Positions 28,924 through 46,545 of a stretch of 64,000 bases of DNA are shown one piece after another. Origin of the DNA: Burkholderiaceae bacterium (GTDB taxonomy: Bacteria; Pseudomonadota; Gammaproteobacteria; Burkholderiales; Burkholderiaceae_C); contig JADMJJ010000013.1 of assembly GCA_018780645.1 (NCBI GenBank), positions 173,215 through 237,214 on the forward strand, written 5' to 3'. The position numbers were made by a program, and so were the translations under genes. The first letter of the stretch is position 1; each line of letters starts with the position of its first letter. The notes under the pieces are model-generated. The model was given only the letters and a program-made list of their open reading frames with translations, made no database searches and was not told where the DNA came from.

Positions 28924-29227
28924 TATTGATTGACGGTGCCGCGCGAAGTCTGGCGCAGCACTGAAGAATTTGGTGGGGCGTGGCAAGCAATTGCTGCGCG
29001 TCATCCAAGACCGTTGGTGTGAAGCCACTCAGCTGTATCGAGAGGTTTTGCTTAATCGAGGGGTTTGCCCCGCAACCAACGCAGATGGCGGTCCCGCTGT
29101 AAAGAATTTGGGTTTTGGGTGCTCTTCAGGAGTGCGGCAAGGCCCGGGTTTCTGCACAGAAGGTCGCTGAACCCGGTGTGCCCGGAGTGCGCAAGCGCAA
29201 AGGGCACGTAATTGTGAGGAGAAGGCC
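28924..29227 (+). promoter_or_regulatory. L10 leader region upstream of rplJ
   Basis: This is a 304-bp untranslated stretch between rplA and rplJ with no ORF of known type. Position and length fit the L10(L12) autoregulatory leader found upstream of rplJL across bacteria. Complementary segments near 29048-29075 and 29140-29208 (for example GTGCCC and GGGCAC flanks) suggest a folded RNA. A covariance search would be needed to place the kink-turn. Confidence 0.5.
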
Positions 29228-29755
29228 TTGAGTCTTAATCGCAACGAGAAAGCAGCCGTAGTCGCGGATGTGGCAGCCCAAGTGGCCAAGTCGCAGACCC
29301 TGACGCTGGCCGAGTACCGTGGCCTCACCGTTACGCATTTGAACAAGCTGCGCGTCGAAGCGCGTGCCAAGGGTGTCTATCTTCACGTGCTGAAGAACAC
29401 CCTGGCCCGTCGCGCCGTCGCCGGTACCCCGTTCGAGTGCGTCGCGGAGAGCATGGTCGGCCCGCTGATCTATGGTTTTTCTGAAGACGCTGTCGCCGCG
29501 GCCAAAGTCATGTCCGACTTTGCCAAGGGCAACGACAAGCTGATCGTCAAGGCAGGTGCTTTTGCTGGCAAGGCGCTCGACGCCAACGGCGTCAAGGCAC
29601 TGGCTTCCATCCCGAGCAAAGAAGTGCTGCTGGCCCAGTTCCTGGGTCTGCTGCAGTCGCCGATCTCGCGCACCGCGCGCGTGCTGGCAGCTCTGGCCGA
29701 GAAGCGTGGCGAAGGTGCACCGGCCGCTGCGGCCGAAGAACCCGTCGCTGCTTGA
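29228..29755 (+). CDS. rplJ: 50S ribosomal protein L10
   Basis: L10 is the base of the L12 stalk. The N-terminal [20 protein letters not shown] and the [18 protein letters not shown] segment are typical. It has 175 residues with a C-terminal Ala/Glu tail that binds L12 dimers. The start is an uncommon TTG at 29228 with AGGAG well placed upstream; a weak start codon fits an autoregulated gene. Confidence 0.97.
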   Translation: MSLNRNEKAAVVADVAAQVAKSQTLTLAEYRGLTVTHLNKLRVEARAKGVYLHVLKNTLARRAVAGTPFECVAESMVGPLIYGFSEDAVAAAKVMSDFAKGNDKLIVKAGAFAGKALDANGVKALASIPSKEVLLAQFLGLLQSPISRTARVLAALAEKRGEGAPAAAAEEPVAA

Positions 29756-29800
29756 TCCACACGATCAGTACAAGCAACTACCCATATCTAGGAACCCAAA

Positions 29801-30178
29801 ATGGCATTCGATAAAGACGCATTCTTGACCGCCCTGGACAGCATGACTGTTCTGGAACTCAACGACCTGGTCAAGGCAATTGAAGAGAAGTTCGGCGTGT
29901 CCGCTGCAGCCATGGCTGCTCCGGCCGGCGCTGGTGGTGGTGCTGCTGCTGCCGTGGCAGAAGAGCAGACCGAGTTCAACGTCGTGCTGCTCGAAGCCGG
30001 CGCGAACAAGGTGTCCGTCATCAAGGCCGTGCGCGAACTGACGGGCCTCGGCCTGAAGGAAGCCAAGGACCTGGTCGACGGCGCTCCGAAGAACGTGAAG
30101 GAAGCTGTTGCCAAGGCCGACGCCGACGCAGCTCTGAAGAAGCTGGTGGAAGCCGGCGCGAAGGCTGAGATCAAGTAA
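29801..30178 (+). CDS. rplL: 50S ribosomal protein L7/L12
   Basis: L7/L12 is the stalk protein that recruits translational GTPases. An N-terminal dimerisation domain, an Ala/Gly-rich hinge (about residues 36-52) and the C-terminal [23 protein letters not shown] domain are clear. It has 125 residues. A palindromic repeat begins 8 bases after its TAA. Confidence 0.98.
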   Translation: MAFDKDAFLTALDSMTVLELNDLVKAIEEKFGVSAAAMAAPAGAGGGAAAAVAEEQTEFNVVLLEAGANKVSVIKAVRELTGLGLKEAKDLVDGAPKNVKEAVAKADADAALKKLVEAGAKAEIK

Positions 30179-30186
30179 TGCTTTGG

Positions 30187-30222
30187 GGTCAGACCTGCGA
30201 AGCAGCTCTGACCTCACTGACT
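30187..30222 (+). repeat. REP-like stem-loop, copy 1 (rplL 3' end)
   Basis: Arms GGTCAGACCTGC (30187-30198) and GCAGCTCTGACC (30202-30213) pair perfectly except for one C-C mismatch, with loop GAA. The tail is TCACTGACT (30214-30222). It is nearly identical to the copy after fusA (42945). Confidence 0.85.
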
Positions 30223-30227
30223 GGAAA

Positions 30228-30280
30228 GGGATGGACCTGCGGACGGGCGAAGCCCCCCGCAGCTCCGTCCCCCACTGACT
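30228..30280 (+). repeat. REP-like stem-loop, copy 2 (rplL-rpoB)
   Basis: Arms GGGATGGACCTGCGG (30228-30242) and CCGCAGCTCCGTCCC (30257-30271) pair with one G-T and the same C-C mismatch. An inner GGGC-GAA-GCCC hairpin fills the loop. The tail ends ACTGACT at 30280. Confidence 0.8.
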
Positions 30281-30300
30281 TTAGGTTTTGGTTTTTGGAA

Positions 30301-30351
30301 GGGACAGCTCTGACTAGGCCTCGTAAAAAAAGGCCAAGCCAGACCTGTCCC
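30301..30351 (+). repeat. REP-like stem-loop, copy 3 with half-sites exchanged
   Basis: GGGACAGCTCTG (30301-30312) pairs with CAGACCTGTCCC (30340-30351), again with a C-C mismatch, but the two half-words are swapped relative to the other copies. Inner AGGCCT/AGGCC and an A7 run lie between the arms. It may be a fusion of two neighbouring elements. Confidence 0.7.
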
Positions 30352-30596
30352 CCCAGCATTTGTAATTTGCTGTAAAAGAGCCCACCTGCAAGCGCCCGTC
30401 CCCAAGACAGACGCTTGCAAGTGTTCTCTGATCCGACTGCAGAGAACGGGTTTGGTCGGGCCTCGGTGCAATGCCGGGGTTGTCCGCCAGCGGTTGGTAG
30501 TGGCCAACCACCAAGCGTCGAACGCAATGTTCGAAAAGCCAGTCGCCGACGAAGCTCGTCCCACGGCCAGGGATGGGCTCTCGACACGGAGTGTTT
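30352..30596 (+). promoter_or_regulatory. rpoB leader
   Basis: There is no gene here. Hairpins are visible: TGCAAGCG (30387-30394)/CGCTTGCA (30412-30419), GGTTGG/CCAACC near 30500-30520 and TCGAAC/GTTCGA near 30520-30535. In E. coli the rplL-rpoB gap holds an attenuator and an RNase III site; a similar role here is inferred from position. Confidence 0.4.
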
Positions 30597-34718
<4,122 letters not shown>

Positions 34719-34729
34719 GGAGACGCTGC

Positions 34730-37700
34730 ATGAAGGGACTACTCGACCTTTTCAAGCAATTCACCCCTGATGAGCATTTCGATGCCATCAAGATCGGCCT
34801 GGCTTCTCCGGAGAAGATCCGCAGCTGGTCGTTCGGTGAAGTGAAGAAACCCGAGACCATCAACTACCGGACTTTCAAGCCCGAGCGCGATGGTCTGTTC
34901 TGCGCCAAGATTTTCGGTCCCATCAAGGACTACGAATGCCTGTGCGGCAAGTACAAGCGCCTCAAGCATCGCGGTGTGATCTGCGAGAAGTGCGGCGTTG
35001 AAGTCACGCAGACCAAGGTTCGCCGTGACCGCATGGGTCACATCGACCTGGCCGCGCCCTGCGCACATATCTGGTTCCTGAAGTCCCTGCCTTCGCGCCT
35101 GGGCCTGGTGCTGGACATGACCCTGCGCGACATCGAACGCGTGCTGTACTTTGAAGCGTATGTCGTTGTCGATCCCGGCATGACCCCGCTGAAGAAGTTC
35201 TCGATCATGAGCGAGGACGAGCACGACGCCAAGCGCGTGGAATTCGGCGACGAATTCATCGCGCTGATGGGCGCCGAGGGCATCAAGCACCTGCTAGAGG
35301 ACATGGACCTGGACGTTGAGATCGACAAGATCCGCAACGACCTGACCGGTTCCGAGCTGAAGATCAAGAAGAATTCCAAGCGCCTCAAGGTCATGGAGGC
35401 CTTCAAGAAGTCCGGCATCAAGCCGAACTGGATGATCATGGAAGTGCTGCCGGTGCTGCCGCCGGACCTGCGTCCGCTGGTGCCCCTGGACGGTGGCCGC
35501 TTCGCGACCTCCGACCTGAACGACTTGTATCGCCGCGTCATCAACCGCAACAACCGCCTGGCGCGTCTGCTGGAGTTGAAGGCCCCTGAAATCATCGTGC
35601 GCAACGAAAAGCGCATGCTGCAGGAAGCCGTTGACTCGCTGCTGGACAACGGCCGCCGCGGCAAGGCGATGACCGGTGCGAACAAGCGTGCCCTCAAGTC
35701 GCTGGCCGACATGATCAAGGGCAAGAGCGGTCGCTTCCGTCAGAACTTGCTGGGCAAGCGCGTCGACTACTCGGGCCGTTCGGTCATCGTGGTCGGCCCG
35801 ACGCTCAAGCTGCACCAGTGCGGCCTGCCCAAGCTGATGGCGCTGGAGCTGTTCAAGCCCTTCATCTTCTCGCGCCTCGAGGCGATGGGCATTGCCACGA
35901 CCATCAAGGCCGCGAAGAAGGAAGTCGAATCCGGCACGCCGGTGGTCTGGGACATCCTTGAAGAAGTCATCAAGGAACACCCGGTGATGCTGAACCGTGC
36001 GCCTACGCTGCACCGTTTGGGCATCCAGGCCTTTGAGCCGGTGTTGATCGAAGGCAAGGCGATCCAACTGCATCCGCTGGTTTGCGCGGCCTTCAACGCC
36101 GACTTCGACGGTGACCAGATGGCCGTTCACGTGCCGCTGTCTATCGAAGCGCAGATGGAAGCCCGCACCTTGATGCTGGCCTCCAACAACGTGCTGTTCC
36201 CGGCCAACGGCGAACCGTCGATCGTGCCGTCGCAGGACGTGGTGCTGGGTCTGTACTACGCCACCCGTGACCGCATCAACGGCAAGGGCGAGGGCATGAT
36301 CTTCTCCGACGTGCAAGAGGTGCAACGCGCCTTGGACCACGGCGTGGTCGAAGTGGCTGCGAAGATCAATGTGCGTCTGACCGAGTACACCAAGAACAAG
36401 GAAACGGGCGAGTGGATCCCCGAGACCAAGTTGGTGGAAACCTCGGTCGGCCGTGCCTTGCTGTCCGAAATCCTTCCGAAGGGCCTGCCGTTCAGCAATA
36501 TGAACAAGGCGCTGAAGAAGAAGGAAATCTCGCGGCTGATCAACACCTCGTTCCGCAAGTGCGGCCTGAAGGAAACGGTGGTCTTTGCCGACAAGCTGCT
36601 GCAGTCGGGCTTCCGCCTGGCCACGCGCGCCGGTATCTCGATCGCCGTGGACGACATGCTGGTACCCAAGGAGAAGCCCGCCCTGATCGAGCGCGCCGAG
36701 AAGGAAGTCAAGGAAATCGAGCAGCAGTATGTCTCGGGCCTGGTGACCGCCGGCGAACGCTACAACAAGGTGGTGGACATCTGGGGCAAGACCGGCGACG
36801 AAGTCGGCAAGGTCATGATGGCCCAGCTGTCCAAGCAGAAGACGGTTGACCGTCACGGCAAGGAAGTGGATCAGGAGTCCTTCAACTCCATCTACATGAT
36901 GGCCGACTCGGGCGCTCGCGGTTCTGCCGCGCAGATCCGTCAGCTGGCCGGCATGCGGGGCCTCATGGCCAAGCCTGACGGCTCCATCATCGAGACTCCG
37001 ATCACGGCGAACTTCCGTGAAGGTCTGAACGTGTTGCAGTACTTCATCTCCACCCACGGTGCTCGTAAGGGCCTGGCGGACACGGCGCTGAAGACCGCGA
37101 ACTCGGGCTACCTGACGCGCCGTCTGGTCGACGTGACCCAGGACTTGGTCGTGACCGAGCTGGATTGCGGCACCGACAACGGCATCAATATGCGCGCCCT
37201 GGTCGAGGGTGGTGAAGTCATCGAGAGCCTGCGCGACCGTATCCTGGGCCGCGTGCCAGCGACGGACATCCTGCATCCCGAGAACCAGCAACTGCTGTGG
37301 AAGGCCGGCGACATCCTGGACGAAGACGCCATGGATATGCTCGAGGCGGCCGGCGTTGACGAAGTCAAGGCCCGCACACCGCTGACATGCGCCACGCGCT
37401 TCGGCCTCTGCGCCAAGTGCTATGGCCGCGACCTGGGCCGTGGCGGCCTGGTCAACCAGGGCGAGGCGGTGGGCGTGATTGCCGCGCAGTCCATCGGTGA
37501 GCCGGGTACCCAGCTGACCATGCGTACCTTCCACATCGGTGGTGCGGCGTCGCGTGCGGCAGTGGCTTCCAGCGTCGACGCCAAGTCGGACGGCCTGATC
37601 GGCTTCAACCCGACGATGCGCTACGTGACCAATGGCAAGGGCGACCTGGTGGTGATTTCCCGTTCCGGCGAAATCATCATCTCCGACCCGCACGGCCGTG

Positions 37701-38947
37701 AGCGTGAGCGTCACAAGGTGCCTTACGGCGCCATCCTGAGCATCAAGGCGGACCAGGCCATCAAGGCTGGCACCATCCTGGCCAATTGGGATCCGCTGAC
37801 CCGCCCGATCATCACCGAGTTTGCCGGCAAGGCCCGTTTCGAGAACGTCGAAGAAGGCGTGACCGTGGCCAAGCAGGTGGACGAGGTGACCGGTCTGTCG
37901 ACCCTGGTCGTGATCGATCCTAAGCGTCGTGGCTCCACCAAGGTGGTGCGTCCGCAGGTCAAGCTGCTTGACGCCGCCGGCCAGGAAGTCAAGATCCCCG
38001 GCACCGATCACTCGGTGACGATCGGCTTCCAGGTCGGTTCGCTGATCCAGATCCGCGACGGTCAGGACCTGTTCCCCGGCGAAGTGCTGGCACGTATCCC
38101 GGTTGAAGGGCAGAAGACGCGAGACATCACCGGCGGTCTGCCGCGTGTTGCCGAGCTGTTCGAAGCCCGTACGCCCAAGGACAAGGGCGTGCTGGCCGAG
38201 CAGACCGGTACGATCTCCTTCGGCAAGGAAACCAAGGGCAAGACGCGTCTGCAGATCACCGATCACGAAGGCAACGTCTACGAAGAGCTGGTGCCCAAGG
38301 AAAAGAACATCCTGGTGCACGAAGGCCAGGTGGTCAACAAGGGTGAGTCCGTCGTCGACGGCCCGGCCGATCCGCAGGACATCCTGCGTCTGCTGGGTAT
38401 CGAGGAACTGGCGCGCTACATCGTCGACGAAGTGCAGGACGTCTACCGTCTGCAGGGCGTGAAGATCAACGACAAGCACATCGAAGTGATTGTTCGTCAG
38501 ATGCTGCGCCGCGTGCAGATCGCCAACGTCGGGGACTCGACCTACATCTCGGGCGAGCAAGTCGAGCGCTCCGAGCTGCTGGACACGAATGACCGCCTGC
38601 GCGCCGAAGGCAAGATGACGGTGACCTATCTGGACCTGCTGCTGGGTATCACCAAGGCCTCGCTGTCGACCGACTCGTTCATCTCCGCGGCTTCCTTCCA
38701 GGAAACCACACGCGTGCTGACCGAAGCGGCCATCATGGGCAAGCGCGACGAGCTGCGCGGCCTGAAGGAAAACGTCATCGTCGGCCGCCTGATTCCCGCA
38801 GGTACCGGCATGGCCTTCCACGATGCCCGCAAGGCCAAGGAAGCGATGGACGACGCCGAGCGCCGTTCGATCGCCCAGCAAGAAGCCGAGGAATTGGCTT
38901 CCGCCCAGCTGGCCAGCATGGATGCTGCCAGCGACGGCGAATCCTGA
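34730..38947 (+). CDS. rpoC: RNA polymerase beta-prime subunit
   Basis: RpoC has 1,405 residues. It carries the N-terminal zinc finger ([20 protein letters not shown]), the active-site loop [14 protein letters not shown] with three Mg-binding aspartates, the second Cys cluster ([16 protein letters not shown]) and the trigger-loop/bridge-helix region. AAGGAG precedes the ATG. A strong terminator follows 27 bp after the stop, closing the rplKAJL-rpoBC unit. Confidence 0.98.
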   Translation: MKGLLDLFKQFTPDEHFDAIKIGLASPEKIRSWSFGEVKKPETINYRTFKPERDGLFCAKIFGPIKDYECLCGKYKRLKHRGVICEKCGVEVTQTKVRRDRMGHIDLAAPCAHIWFLKSLPSRLGLVLDMTLRDIERVLYFEAYVVVDPGMTPLKKFSIMSEDEHDAKRVEFGDEFIALMGAEGIKHLLEDMDLDVEIDKIRNDLTGSELKIKKNSKRLKVMEAFKKSGIKPNWMIMEVLPVLPPDLRPLVPLDGGRFATSDLNDLYRRVINRNNRLARLLELKAPEIIVRNEKRMLQEAVDSLLDNGRRGKAMTGANKRALKSLADMIKGKSGRFRQNLLGKRVDYSGRSVIVVGPTLKLHQCGLPKLMALELFKPFIFSRLEAMGIATTIKAAKKEVESGTPVVWDILEEVIKEHPVMLNRAPTLHRLGIQAFEPVLIEGKAIQLHPLVCAAFNADFDGDQMAVHVPLSIEAQMEARTLMLASNNVLFPANGEPSIVPSQDVVLGLYYATRDRINGKGEGMIFSDVQEVQRALDHGVVEVAAKINVRLTEYTKNKETGEWIPETKLVETSVGRALLSEILPKGLPFSNMNKALKKKEISRLINTSFRKCGLKETVVFADKLLQSGFRLATRAGISIAVDDMLVPKEKPALIERAEKEVKEIEQQYVSGLVTAGERYNKVVDIWGKTGDEVGKVMMAQLSKQKTVDRHGKEVDQESFNSIYMMADSGARGSAAQIRQLAGMRGLMAKPDGSIIETPITANFREGLNVLQYFISTHGARKGLADTALKTANSGYLTRRLVDVTQDLVVTELDCGTDNGINMRALVEGGEVIESLRDRILGRVPATDILHPENQQLLWKAGDILDEDAMDMLEAAGVDEVKARTPLTCATRFGLCAKCYGRDLGRGGLVNQGEAVGVIAAQSIGEPGTQLTMRTFHIGGAASRAAVASSVDAKSDGLIGFNPTMRYVTNGKGDLVVISRSGEIIISDPHGRERERHKVPYGAILSIKADQAIKAGTILANWDPLTRPIITEFAGKARFENVEEGVTVAKQVDEVTGLSTLVVIDPKRRGSTKVVRPQVKLLDAAGQEVKIPGTDHSVTIGFQVGSLIQIRDGQDLFPGEVLARIPVEGQKTRDITGGLPRVAELFEARTPKDKGVLAEQTGTISFGKETKGKTRLQITDHEGNVYEELVPKEKNILVHEGQVVNKGESVVDGPADPQDILRLLGIEELARYIVDEVQDVYRLQGVKINDKHIEVIVRQMLRRVQIANVGDSTYISGEQVERSELLDTNDRLRAEGKMTVTYLDLLLGITKASLSTDSFISAASFQETTRVLTEAAIMGKRDELRGLKENVIVGRLIPAGTGMAFHDARKAKEAMDDAERRSIAQQEAEELASAQLASMDAASDGES

Positions 38948-38974
38948 ATCACTGCTTTACCGTAGTGACCGAAA

Positions 38975-38998
38975 GGCTGCCTCCGGGCAGCCTTTTTT
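38975..38998 (+). terminator. Intrinsic terminator after rpoC
   Basis: GGCTGCC (38975-38981), loop TCCG, GGCAGCC (38986-38992), then six T. It also overlaps the end of the minus-strand PIN gene by one base. Confidence 0.92.
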
Positions 38999-39471
38999 CA
39001 TGGGGCTACGGGTTGTTGTTGACTCTGCAGCTTGGCCCAGGCCAGCGGTGTGATGATTTGTATGCCATGGGCGCGCGCGCGCTTGGCCAGGGTCAGCACC
39101 GCGCGGTCGCGGCTGAACAGCCAGCGCGCCTTCACCGCGACGGCCAGGTCCAGAAACATTTGGTCGTCCGGATCACGGCAGCGCAGCAGGTGCAGGGCGC
39201 TCGGGGCCTCGTCGGACAGGCGATGGGCGTGACGCTCGAAACTGTCCGCAATCAGGGCCAGATCCGGCTGCCAGGCGGCGGCCACGCCGCGTCCCAGCAC
39301 ATGCAGCAGCTCGGCGTACATTCTTGGCGTGGCGCACCAGTTCAGCCGCGACCGCATCACGGCCTCGCTCAGCGCCAGGCAGGATGGATCCCGGAACACC
39401 AGCCAGTCCATCACGATCTGGGTGTCGATGACCACGGGCGTGTCAGCGGATTGAGTGTGCTCGGCTTGCAT
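38998..39471 (-). CDS. PIN-domain protein, putative toxin-like ribonuclease
   Basis: This is a 157-residue PIN-family (COG1569-like) protein. Acidic active-site candidates are Asp16 and Asp22 (VVIDTQIVMDWL), Glu in YAELLHVL, and aspartates in DPDDQMFLDLAV, followed by FSRDRAVL. Such proteins are metal-dependent ribonucleases, often VapC-type toxins. No antitoxin ORF is adjacent, and it sits alone, antisense, between rpoC and the str promoter. The ATG at 39471 was chosen because the PIN fold starts just after it. The role may be housekeeping RNA processing rather than toxicity. Confidence 0.8.
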   Translation of the reverse strand: MQAEHTQSADTPVVIDTQIVMDWLVFRDPSCLALSEAVMRSRLNWCATPRMYAELLHVLGRGVAAAWQPDLALIADSFERHAHRLSDEAPSALHLLRCRDPDDQMFLDLAVAVKARWLFSRDRAVLTLAKRARAHGIQIITPLAWAKLQSQQQPVAP

Positions 39472-39550
39472 TGGGTAAGGATTGGGCGCCTGATGCGTCG
39501 CTCGGGTGGGGGCGCATTGTCGCGCATCAGGGGGCCAAAACCGGCCAGGC

Positions 39551-39579
39551 TTGCGGGCAAGGCCCTGCCCACATATAAT
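39551..39579 (+). promoter_or_regulatory. Promoter of the str operon (rpsL)
   Basis: TTGCGG (39551-39556), 17 bp, then a perfect TATAAT (39574-39579). It lies about 174 bp before rpsL, leaving a long leader. Confidence 0.85.
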
Positions 39580-39638
39580 GGAAAGCTTTTCGGCAGTTTC
39601 TGCTGCGCTTTTGCGTCGCCAACTGATTGAACACTGGA

Positions 39639-39674
39639 CGCTCCAGGCCAAGCTTGGAGCGCTTTGCTGTTTTC
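39639..39674 (+). promoter_or_regulatory. Leader hairpin upstream of rpsL
   Basis: CGCTCCA (39639-39645) pairs with TGGAGCG (39655-39661), followed by CTTTGCTGTTTT. It could act as a weak attenuator in the rpsL leader; the U-run is interrupted. Confidence 0.4.
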
Positions 39675-39752
39675 ACGCTGGCCCCAAGAGTGCTGTTTTC
39701 GCAGGCGCTGTGTCGAAAAGAATGTGTGACTTCAAACGGGAACAAGTTACTT

Positions 39753-40130
39753 ATGCCAACCATCAATCAGCTCGTGCGCTTCGGTCGTCAGACCGAAACC
39801 ACGAAGTCCAAATCGCCGGCGATGCAGGGCAGCCCCCAGCGTCGTGGCGTGTGCACCCGCGTGTACACCACCACTCCGAAGAAGCCGAACTCTGCGCTGC
39901 GTAAAGTTGCCAAGGTTCGTCTGACCAACGGTTTCGAAATCATCTCCTACATCGGCGGTGAAGGCCACAATCTGCAAGAGCACAGTGTCGTGCTGGTGCG
40001 CGGCGGCCGTGTCAAGGACTTGCCGGGTGTGCGTTACCACATCGTGCGCGGTTCGCTCGACTTGCAAGGCGTGAAAGACCGCAAGCAGTCGCGTTCCAAG
40101 TACGGCGCGAAGCGCCCGAAGAAGGCCTAA
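39753..40130 (+). CDS. rpsL: 30S ribosomal protein S12
   Basis: S12 is the decoding-centre protein. It has 125 residues from the ATG at 39753 ([12 protein letters not shown]). Lys in [12 protein letters not shown] and [12 protein letters not shown] are the wild-type residues associated with streptomycin sensitivity. The C-terminal basic tail [12 protein letters not shown] is intact. The open frame upstream to 39627 is not coding by family comparison. Confidence 0.98.
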   Translation: MPTINQLVRFGRQTETTKSKSPAMQGSPQRRGVCTRVYTTTPKKPNSALRKVAKVRLTNGFEIISYIGGEGHNLQEHSVVLVRGGRVKDLPGVRYHIVRGSLDLQGVKDRKQSRSKYGAKRPKKA

Positions 40131-40145
40131 CAGCCAAATCGTCTT

Positions 40146-40175
40146 GGTCTGGAATTCGTCCAGGCCTGGTTTTTT
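40146..40175 (+). terminator. Terminator-like hairpin between rpsL and rpsG
   Basis: GGTCTGGA (40146-40153) pairs with TCCAGGCC (40159-40166), including one G-T, followed by TGG and T6 (40170-40175). It is inside the str operon, so it probably attenuates rather than fully stops transcription. Confidence 0.6.
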
Positions 40176-40293
40176 AGCGGTTCGTGCTCCATTGAGGATG
40201 CTCGACCGAGTAAGTGAATGGCCCGCTTGCAGTAAGTGGTCGTTCGCGGTCCGGGATTCATCCCGTGCCAACTGAAGCAAAAGGAAGTGTGAT

Positions 40294-40764
40294 ATGCCAC
40301 GTCGTCGCGAAGTACCCAAGCGCGAGATCCTGCCTGATCCGAAATTCGGCAGCGTTGATCTCTCGAAGTTCATGAACGTTGTGATGGAGTCGGGCAAGAA
40401 GGCTGTTGCAGAGCGCATCATTTACGGCGCGCTGGAACAAGTCGAAAAGAAGGCCGGCAAGGACCCGCTGGAGGTCTTCATGGTTGCCTTGAACAACGTC
40501 AAGCCCATGGTCGAAGTGAAGTCACGCCGCGTCGGCGGTGCGAACTACCAAGTTCCCGTGGAAGTTCGTCCCGTCCGTCGCGTGGCCCTGGCCATGCGTT
40601 GGTTGAAGGAATCGGCCCGCAAGCGTGGCGAGAAGTCGATGGCTCAGCGCCTCGCCGGTGAACTGCTGGAGGCCTCGGAAGGCCGTGGCGGCGCCATGAA
40701 GAAGCGTGATGAAGTCCACCGTATGGCAGAAGCCAACAAGGCCTTCTCGCACTTCCGCTTCTAA
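40294..40764 (+). CDS. rpsG: 30S ribosomal protein S7
   Basis: S7 nucleates assembly of the 30S head and in E. coli represses the str operon. It has 156 residues. [20 protein letters not shown] and [16 protein letters not shown] are diagnostic. AAGGAAG precedes the ATG. The gap of 163 bp from rpsL is larger than usual and holds the hairpin at 40146. Confidence 0.98.
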   Translation: MPRRREVPKREILPDPKFGSVDLSKFMNVVMESGKKAVAERIIYGALEQVEKKAGKDPLEVFMVALNNVKPMVEVKSRRVGGANYQVPVEVRPVRRVALAMRWLKESARKRGEKSMAQRLAGELLEASEGRGGAMKKRDEVHRMAEANKAFSHFRF

Positions 40765-40833
40765 ACTACACCGTTCTGGCCGCCTCGGGTTTTCACTAAC
40801 CCGATGGCGGCTCACTGCATTTGGAGTCACACC

Positions 40834-42936
<2,103 letters not shown>

Positions 42937-42944
42937 TGTCTTGG

Positions 42945-42982
42945 GGTCAGACCTGCGCAGCAGCTCTGACCTCACTGACTAG
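42945..42982 (+). repeat. REP-like stem-loop (fusA 3' end)
   Basis: GGTCAGACCTGC (42945-42956), loop GCA, GCAGCTCTGACC (42960-42971), with one C-C mismatch. The tail is TCACTGACTAG (42972-42982). It nearly duplicates the element after rplL, including the TTGG just before it. Confidence 0.85.
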
Positions 42983-43100
42983 ATAGATGAATTGAATCGT
43001 CTTCGCAGAGGCTTTCCCGGTTGCCAGTCGCCGGGGCTCAAAAGCACTGCGGAAACGCTAAACCCACAGACTGGCGCATGCTCTTTTTGGAGATTAGAAA

Positions 43101-44291
<1,191 letters not shown>

Positions 44292-44398
44292 TTTTGCGTG
44301 ACTCGCCCCAAGCCGCAAGGCCTGGGGCGTCCACAAAACTATGCGGCCGTTGCTGGTAAGTTGCCCACAACGGCTGATCGCTCTTTGAAGGAATCGTC

Positions 44399-44710
44399 AT
44401 GCAAAAGCAAAAGATCCGCATCCGCCTGAAGGCATTTGATTACAAGCTGATCGACCAATCGGCTCTGGAAATCGTCGAGACCGCCAAGCGCACCGGCGCC
44501 ATCGTCAAGGGCCCTGTGCCCCTGCCGACGCGCATGCAGCGTTTTGACATCCTGCGCTCGCCGCACGTCAACAAGTCCTCGCGTGACCAGTTCGAAATCC
44601 GCACCCATCAGCGCCTGATGGACATCGTCGATCCCACCGACAAGACGGTTGATGCTTTGATGAAGCTCGACCTGCCGGCCGGCGTGGACGTCGAAATCAA
44701 GCTGCAGTAA
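44399..44710 (+). CDS. rpsJ: 30S ribosomal protein S10 (NusE)
   Basis: S10 is a 30S head protein that also joins NusB in antitermination. It has 103 residues. [18 protein letters not shown] and [31 protein letters not shown] contain the family core. It follows tuf by 107 bp and ends 232 bp before rplC, so S10 is tied to the str unit rather than leading the rplC cluster. Confidence 0.97.
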   Translation: MQKQKIRIRLKAFDYKLIDQSALEIVETAKRTGAIVKGPVPLPTRMQRFDILRSPHVNKSSRDQFEIRTHQRLMDIVDPTDKTVDALMKLDLPAGVDVEIKLQ

Positions 44711-44775
44711 TGCACTTGTCTGGCCGGTGCCTTCGGGTATCGGCCAGCTGCAATCGATAACGCTTGCCCTGCCGC

Positions 44776-44805
44776 TTGCGGGTTCATCCCCAGGCGGTAT
44801 ATACT
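44776..44805 (+). promoter_or_regulatory. Promoter upstream of rplC
   Basis: TTGCGG (44776-44781), 18 bp, TATACT (44800-44805). It starts a leader of about 130 bases before rplC. Confidence 0.7.
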
Positions 44806-44942
44806 CGCAAGCTTTCCCGCGATAGCTTCGGCCTTCGCGGGTTGAGCGCTTCAGTGATTCAATTGCTGAAGCACCTAGTCAGCCCGGCCAATCGATGTCG
44901 GGCATATGAAACAAAGGCTCCTAACGGGGCTGGAGAAAAACC
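44806..44942 (+). promoter_or_regulatory. Structured leader of the rplC-rpsQ unit
   Basis: Two hairpins are visible: CCCGCGA/TCGCGGG (about 44817-44842) and GCTTCAG/CTGAAGC (about 44849-44873). They lie where an L4-responsive S10 leader would be expected, but downstream of rpsJ instead of upstream. Regulation by L4 is inference. Confidence 0.45.
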
Positions 44943-45614
44943 ATGAGTCTTAGCAATCGTCTCGGATTGCTGGGCCGCAAGGTGGGCATGATGCGCATCT
45001 TCACGGACGACGGCGACGCCGTTCCTGTGACAGTGCTCGATGTGTCCAACAACCGCGTGACCCAGGTCAAGACCGCAGAGATAGACGGCTACAGCGCCAT
45101 TCAAGTGGCGTTCGGCTCGCGCAAAGCATCGCGCGTGACCAAGCCCGAAGCTGGCCACCTTGCGAAAGCAGGCGTCGAAGCCGGCGAAATTCTCAAAGAA
45201 TTCCGCGTGACCGCTGAAGTCGCTGCCGAGTACAAGGCAGGCGCAACCCTGCCCGTGTCGATGTTCGTCGTGGGCCAGATGGTCGACGTGCAGGGCACCT
45301 CGATCGGTAAGGGCTTCACCGGCACCATCAAGCGCCACAACTTCAAGTCACAGCGTGCGTCCCACGGCAACAGCCGTTCGCACAATGTGCCTGGTTCCAT
45401 CTCGATGGCCCAGGATCCGGGTCGCGTGTTCCCGGGCAAGAAGATGTCGGGCCATCGCGGTGATGAGACCGTGACAACGCAAAACCTGGACATCGTGCGC
45501 ATTGACGAAGCTCGTCAACTGCTGCTGGTCCGCGGCGCGGTGCCGGGTGCAAAGAACGGCCATCTGGTCGTGCACCCCGCAGTCAAGGCCAAGCTCAAGA
45601 AAGGGGCCAACTGA
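44943..45614 (+). CDS. rplC: 50S ribosomal protein L3
   Basis: L3 is an early 23S-binding assembly protein. It has 223 residues. The long loop with [20 protein letters not shown] contains the Gln normally methylated by PrmB. GGAG lies 8 bp before the ATG at 44943. The stop shares its last base with the rplD start. Confidence 0.98.
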   Translation: MSLSNRLGLLGRKVGMMRIFTDDGDAVPVTVLDVSNNRVTQVKTAEIDGYSAIQVAFGSRKASRVTKPEAGHLAKAGVEAGEILKEFRVTAEVAAEYKAGATLPVSMFVVGQMVDVQGTSIGKGFTGTIKRHNFKSQRASHGNSRSHNVPGSISMAQDPGRVFPGKKMSGHRGDETVTTQNLDIVRIDEARQLLLVRGAVPGAKNGHLVVHPAVKAKLKKGAN

Positions 45615-46234
45615 TGCAGCTCGAGCTCCTGAATGAGCAAGGTCAGGCCACCGCCAAGGTGGACGCTCCTGATACCGTGTTTGCTCGCGACTACAACGAA
45701 GCCCTGGTGCACCAGGTGGTCGTGGCCTTCCAGGCCAACGCCCGCCAAGGTACCCGCGCTCAGCTGGACCGCGCCCAAGTCAAGCACTCCACGAAGAAGC
45801 CCTGGCGCCAAAAGGGCACCGGCCGCGCTCGTGCGGGTATGACGTCCTCGCCCCTGTGGCGCGGAGGCGGTCGTATTTTCCCGAACAGCCCGGACGAAAA
45901 CTTCACGCAGAAGGTCAACAAGAAGATGTATCGCGCCGGTATGGCCGCGATCCTCTCGCAGTTGGCCCGCGAAGGCCGTCTGGCTGTGGTGGACTCGATC
46001 TCGATCGAAGCCCCCAAGACCAAGCTGCTGGCTTCCAAGCTGAAGGCCATGGGTCTGGACTCGGTGTTGCTGATCGCTGATCAAGTGGACGACAACCTGC
46101 TGCTGGCCTCGCGCAATCTGGCCAACGTGCTGGTGATCGAGCCTCGCTACGCCGACCCCCTGTCGCTGGTCTTCTACAAGAAGGTGCTGGTGACCAAGGG
46201 TGCGATGGAGCAACTCAAGGAGATGCTGGCATGA
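45614..46234 (+). CDS. rplD: 50S ribosomal protein L4
   Basis: L4 lines the exit tunnel and in E. coli represses the S10 operon. It has 206 residues. The tunnel loop [20 protein letters not shown] is present. It overlaps rplC by one base and rplW by 4 bp. Confidence 0.98.
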   Translation: MQLELLNEQGQATAKVDAPDTVFARDYNEALVHQVVVAFQANARQGTRAQLDRAQVKHSTKKPWRQKGTGRARAGMTSSPLWRGGGRIFPNSPDENFTQKVNKKMYRAGMAAILSQLAREGRLAVVDSISIEAPKTKLLASKLKAMGLDSVLLIADQVDDNLLLASRNLANVLVIEPRYADPLSLVFYKKVLVTKGAMEQLKEMLA

Positions 46235-46545
46235 GCGCAACCAAACTGAAACAAGACCGTTTGGCCCAGGTTCTGCTGGCACCGATCGTGTCTGAAAAGG
46301 CCACCATGGCCGCCGAGAAGCACAACCAGGTCCTGTTCAAGGTCCTGCGCGATGCGACCAAGCCTGAAATCAAGGCCGCCGTTGAACTGATGTTCAAGGT
46401 CGAGGTTGAAGCGGTGAATGTGGTGAACGTCAAGGGCAAGGTCAAGCGTTTCGGTCGTTCGATCGGCCGCCGTGACCATGTCAAGAAGGCGTATGTTTCG
46501 CTGAAGGCGGGCCAAGAGCTCAACTTCTCCGGGGAGGCTGCGTAA
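46231..46545 (+). CDS. rplW: 50S ribosomal protein L23
   Basis: L23 is at the tunnel exit and docks trigger factor and SRP. It has 104 residues. [20 protein letters not shown] and [15 protein letters not shown] are typical. Starts ATGA within the rplD stop; its TAA shares a base with the rplB start. Confidence 0.98.
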   Translation: MSATKLKQDRLAQVLLAPIVSEKATMAAEKHNQVLFKVLRDATKPEIKAAVELMFKVEVEAVNVVNVKGKVKRFGRSIGRRDHVKKAYVSLKAGQELNFSGEAA

